Source: Rhodospirillaceae bacterium
Lineage (GTDB): Bacteria; Pseudomonadota; Alphaproteobacteria; Rhodospirillales; JABHCV01
Assembly (NCBI GenBank): GCA_018662005.1
Contig: JABJHA010000021.1
Location: 1-64,000, forward strand
Length of the DNA stretch: 64,000 nucleotides
Reading direction: 5' to 3'
The notes under the pieces are model-generated. The model was not told where the DNA came from. It saw only the letters and a program-made list of their open reading frames with translations, and ran no database searches. The position numbers and the translations under genes are program-made. Below, one piece after another: positions 63,517 through 64,000 of the stretch (the first letter of the stretch is position 1; the number at the start of each line of letters is the position of its first letter).

Positions 63517-64000
63517 TTAAGGCAAGCGCGGGAAGGCGTTATTTTCGTCGTTTTCGGATTTGCTTCGGGATTTTCGCTTAAAGTCGCCAATAATCAGGAC
63601 CACCAGCCCAGACGATATCAATGCTAGTCCCATGAGCTTGCCAATGGACAGTGTCTCGCCAAGGCTCAGGGCAGAAAACGCCATGCCTGCAACAGGAACC
63701 CCCAACGAGCCCAGTGCGGTACTGGTTGCCGGCAGAGATCGCATGACGTTCAGGTAAGCCCAGAAACAAAAGGCCGAGGCGATGGGTCCGTTATAAGCGA
63801 CGATGGCGACAAGCGAGGGGGTCCATGTGATTTCCGGTACGCCATCGAAATACAAGGCGGTGAAGGCCAGAATGACGCCCCCCATCAGCATCTGCCAGGG
63901 TAACATTTGCAGCGGCGGCGTGAACATCCGGTGATGGCGCACATGGACCATGACAACGGCACCGGCCATCGCCGCTATGATCAGATAGCCATTGCCAATG
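63517..64000 (-). CDS. EamA/DMT-family transporter, 5' part outside the window
   Basis: The C-terminal half of a drug/metabolite transporter of the EamA family, with four to five hydrophobic segments (LQMLPWQMLMGGVILAFTAL, LVAIVAYNGPIASAFCFWAY, TALGSLGVPVAGMAFSALSLGE, LMGLALISSGLVVLIIGDF). The frame is open to the window edge and continues upstream of the internal ATG at 63969. A short basic tail (KRKSRSKSENDE) closes the protein. Substrate unknown. Confidence 0.85.
   Translation of the reverse strand, partial: IGNGYLIIAAMAGAVVMVHVRHHRMFTPPLQMLPWQMLMGGVILAFTALYFDGVPEITWTPSLVAIVAYNGPIASAFCFWAYLNVMRSLPATSTALGSLGVPVAGMAFSALSLGETLSIGKLMGLALISSGLVVLIIGDFKRKSRSKSENDENNAFPRLP

Overview
The window looks like one contiguous stretch of an alphaproteobacterial chromosome, most likely a marine or aquatic member of the Rhodospirillales or a close relative. 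I infer this from the gene families: aerobic cobaltochelatase CobS/CobT beside a J-domain protein, DUF1491, a heterotetrameric sarcosine oxidase, a eukaryote-like NADP-isocitrate dehydrogenase, a short-form phosphatidylserine decarboxylase, and a dispersed palindrome with a CCCCGGATCAAGTCCGGGG core. I saw no tRNA, rRNA, CRISPR array, transposase or phage gene. The species assignment is inference only.

Layout. 0-1.2 kb: a two-subunit TPP-dependent decarboxylase of the sulfopyruvate/phosphonopyruvate type. 1.2-3.8 kb: a ThiZXY pyrimidine-precursor transporter behind a well-conserved TPP riboswitch. 3.9-9.2 kb: housekeeping genes (DsrC/TusE-like protein, rRNA methyltransferases, guaB, Ppx/GppA). 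9.2-14.6 kb: a long leader, a complete polyamine-type ABC importer and a universal stress protein. 15.5-31 kb: the most interesting part, a B12-dependent methyl-transfer island. 31-33 kb: a cobalt-type nitrile hydratase operon next to a decayed MATE gene fragment. 33-39.8 kb: a C45-type peptidase/acyltransferase, the sarcosine oxidase operon soxBDAG and a GFA-family protein. 39.9-46.4 kb: a self-regulated PadR/RND efflux operon and a histidine kinase. 46.4-64 kb: flavin reductase, phospholipid synthesis, cytochromes c, two unrelated NADP-isocitrate dehydrogenases, rpmB, a CheY/CheR pair, a DHH phosphoesterase, cobST and a truncated EamA transporter.

How the island may work. One operon on the minus strand reads corrinoid protein, DUF1638, virulence-factor-domain protein, MetV-like protein, MetF, pterin-binding methyltransferase, corrinoid activase and a MATE transporter. 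A non-pyrrolysine MttB-family methyltransferase and a dimethylglycine dehydrogenase-like enzyme lie beside it, and a GbdR-like DJ-1/AraC regulator flanks it. With soxBDAG 10 kb away this gives a plausible full route from a quaternary amine such as glycine betaine to dimethylglycine, sarcosine and glycine. The first methyl group would pass through cobalamin to tetrahydrofolate and then be oxidised by MetF/MetV. Each family assignment rests on visible motifs; the substrate and the joint pathway are inference.

Other points of note: a dimethylglycine dehydrogenase 3'-end remnant and a MATE remnant, both signs of decayed duplicates; arginine-rich tails on three island proteins; a diheme cytochrome c whose signal peptide is only complete if translation starts at ATT; a DsrC-like protein without its terminal cysteine; two perfect long palindromes; and four convergent gene pairs that share 4-nt stop-codon overlaps.
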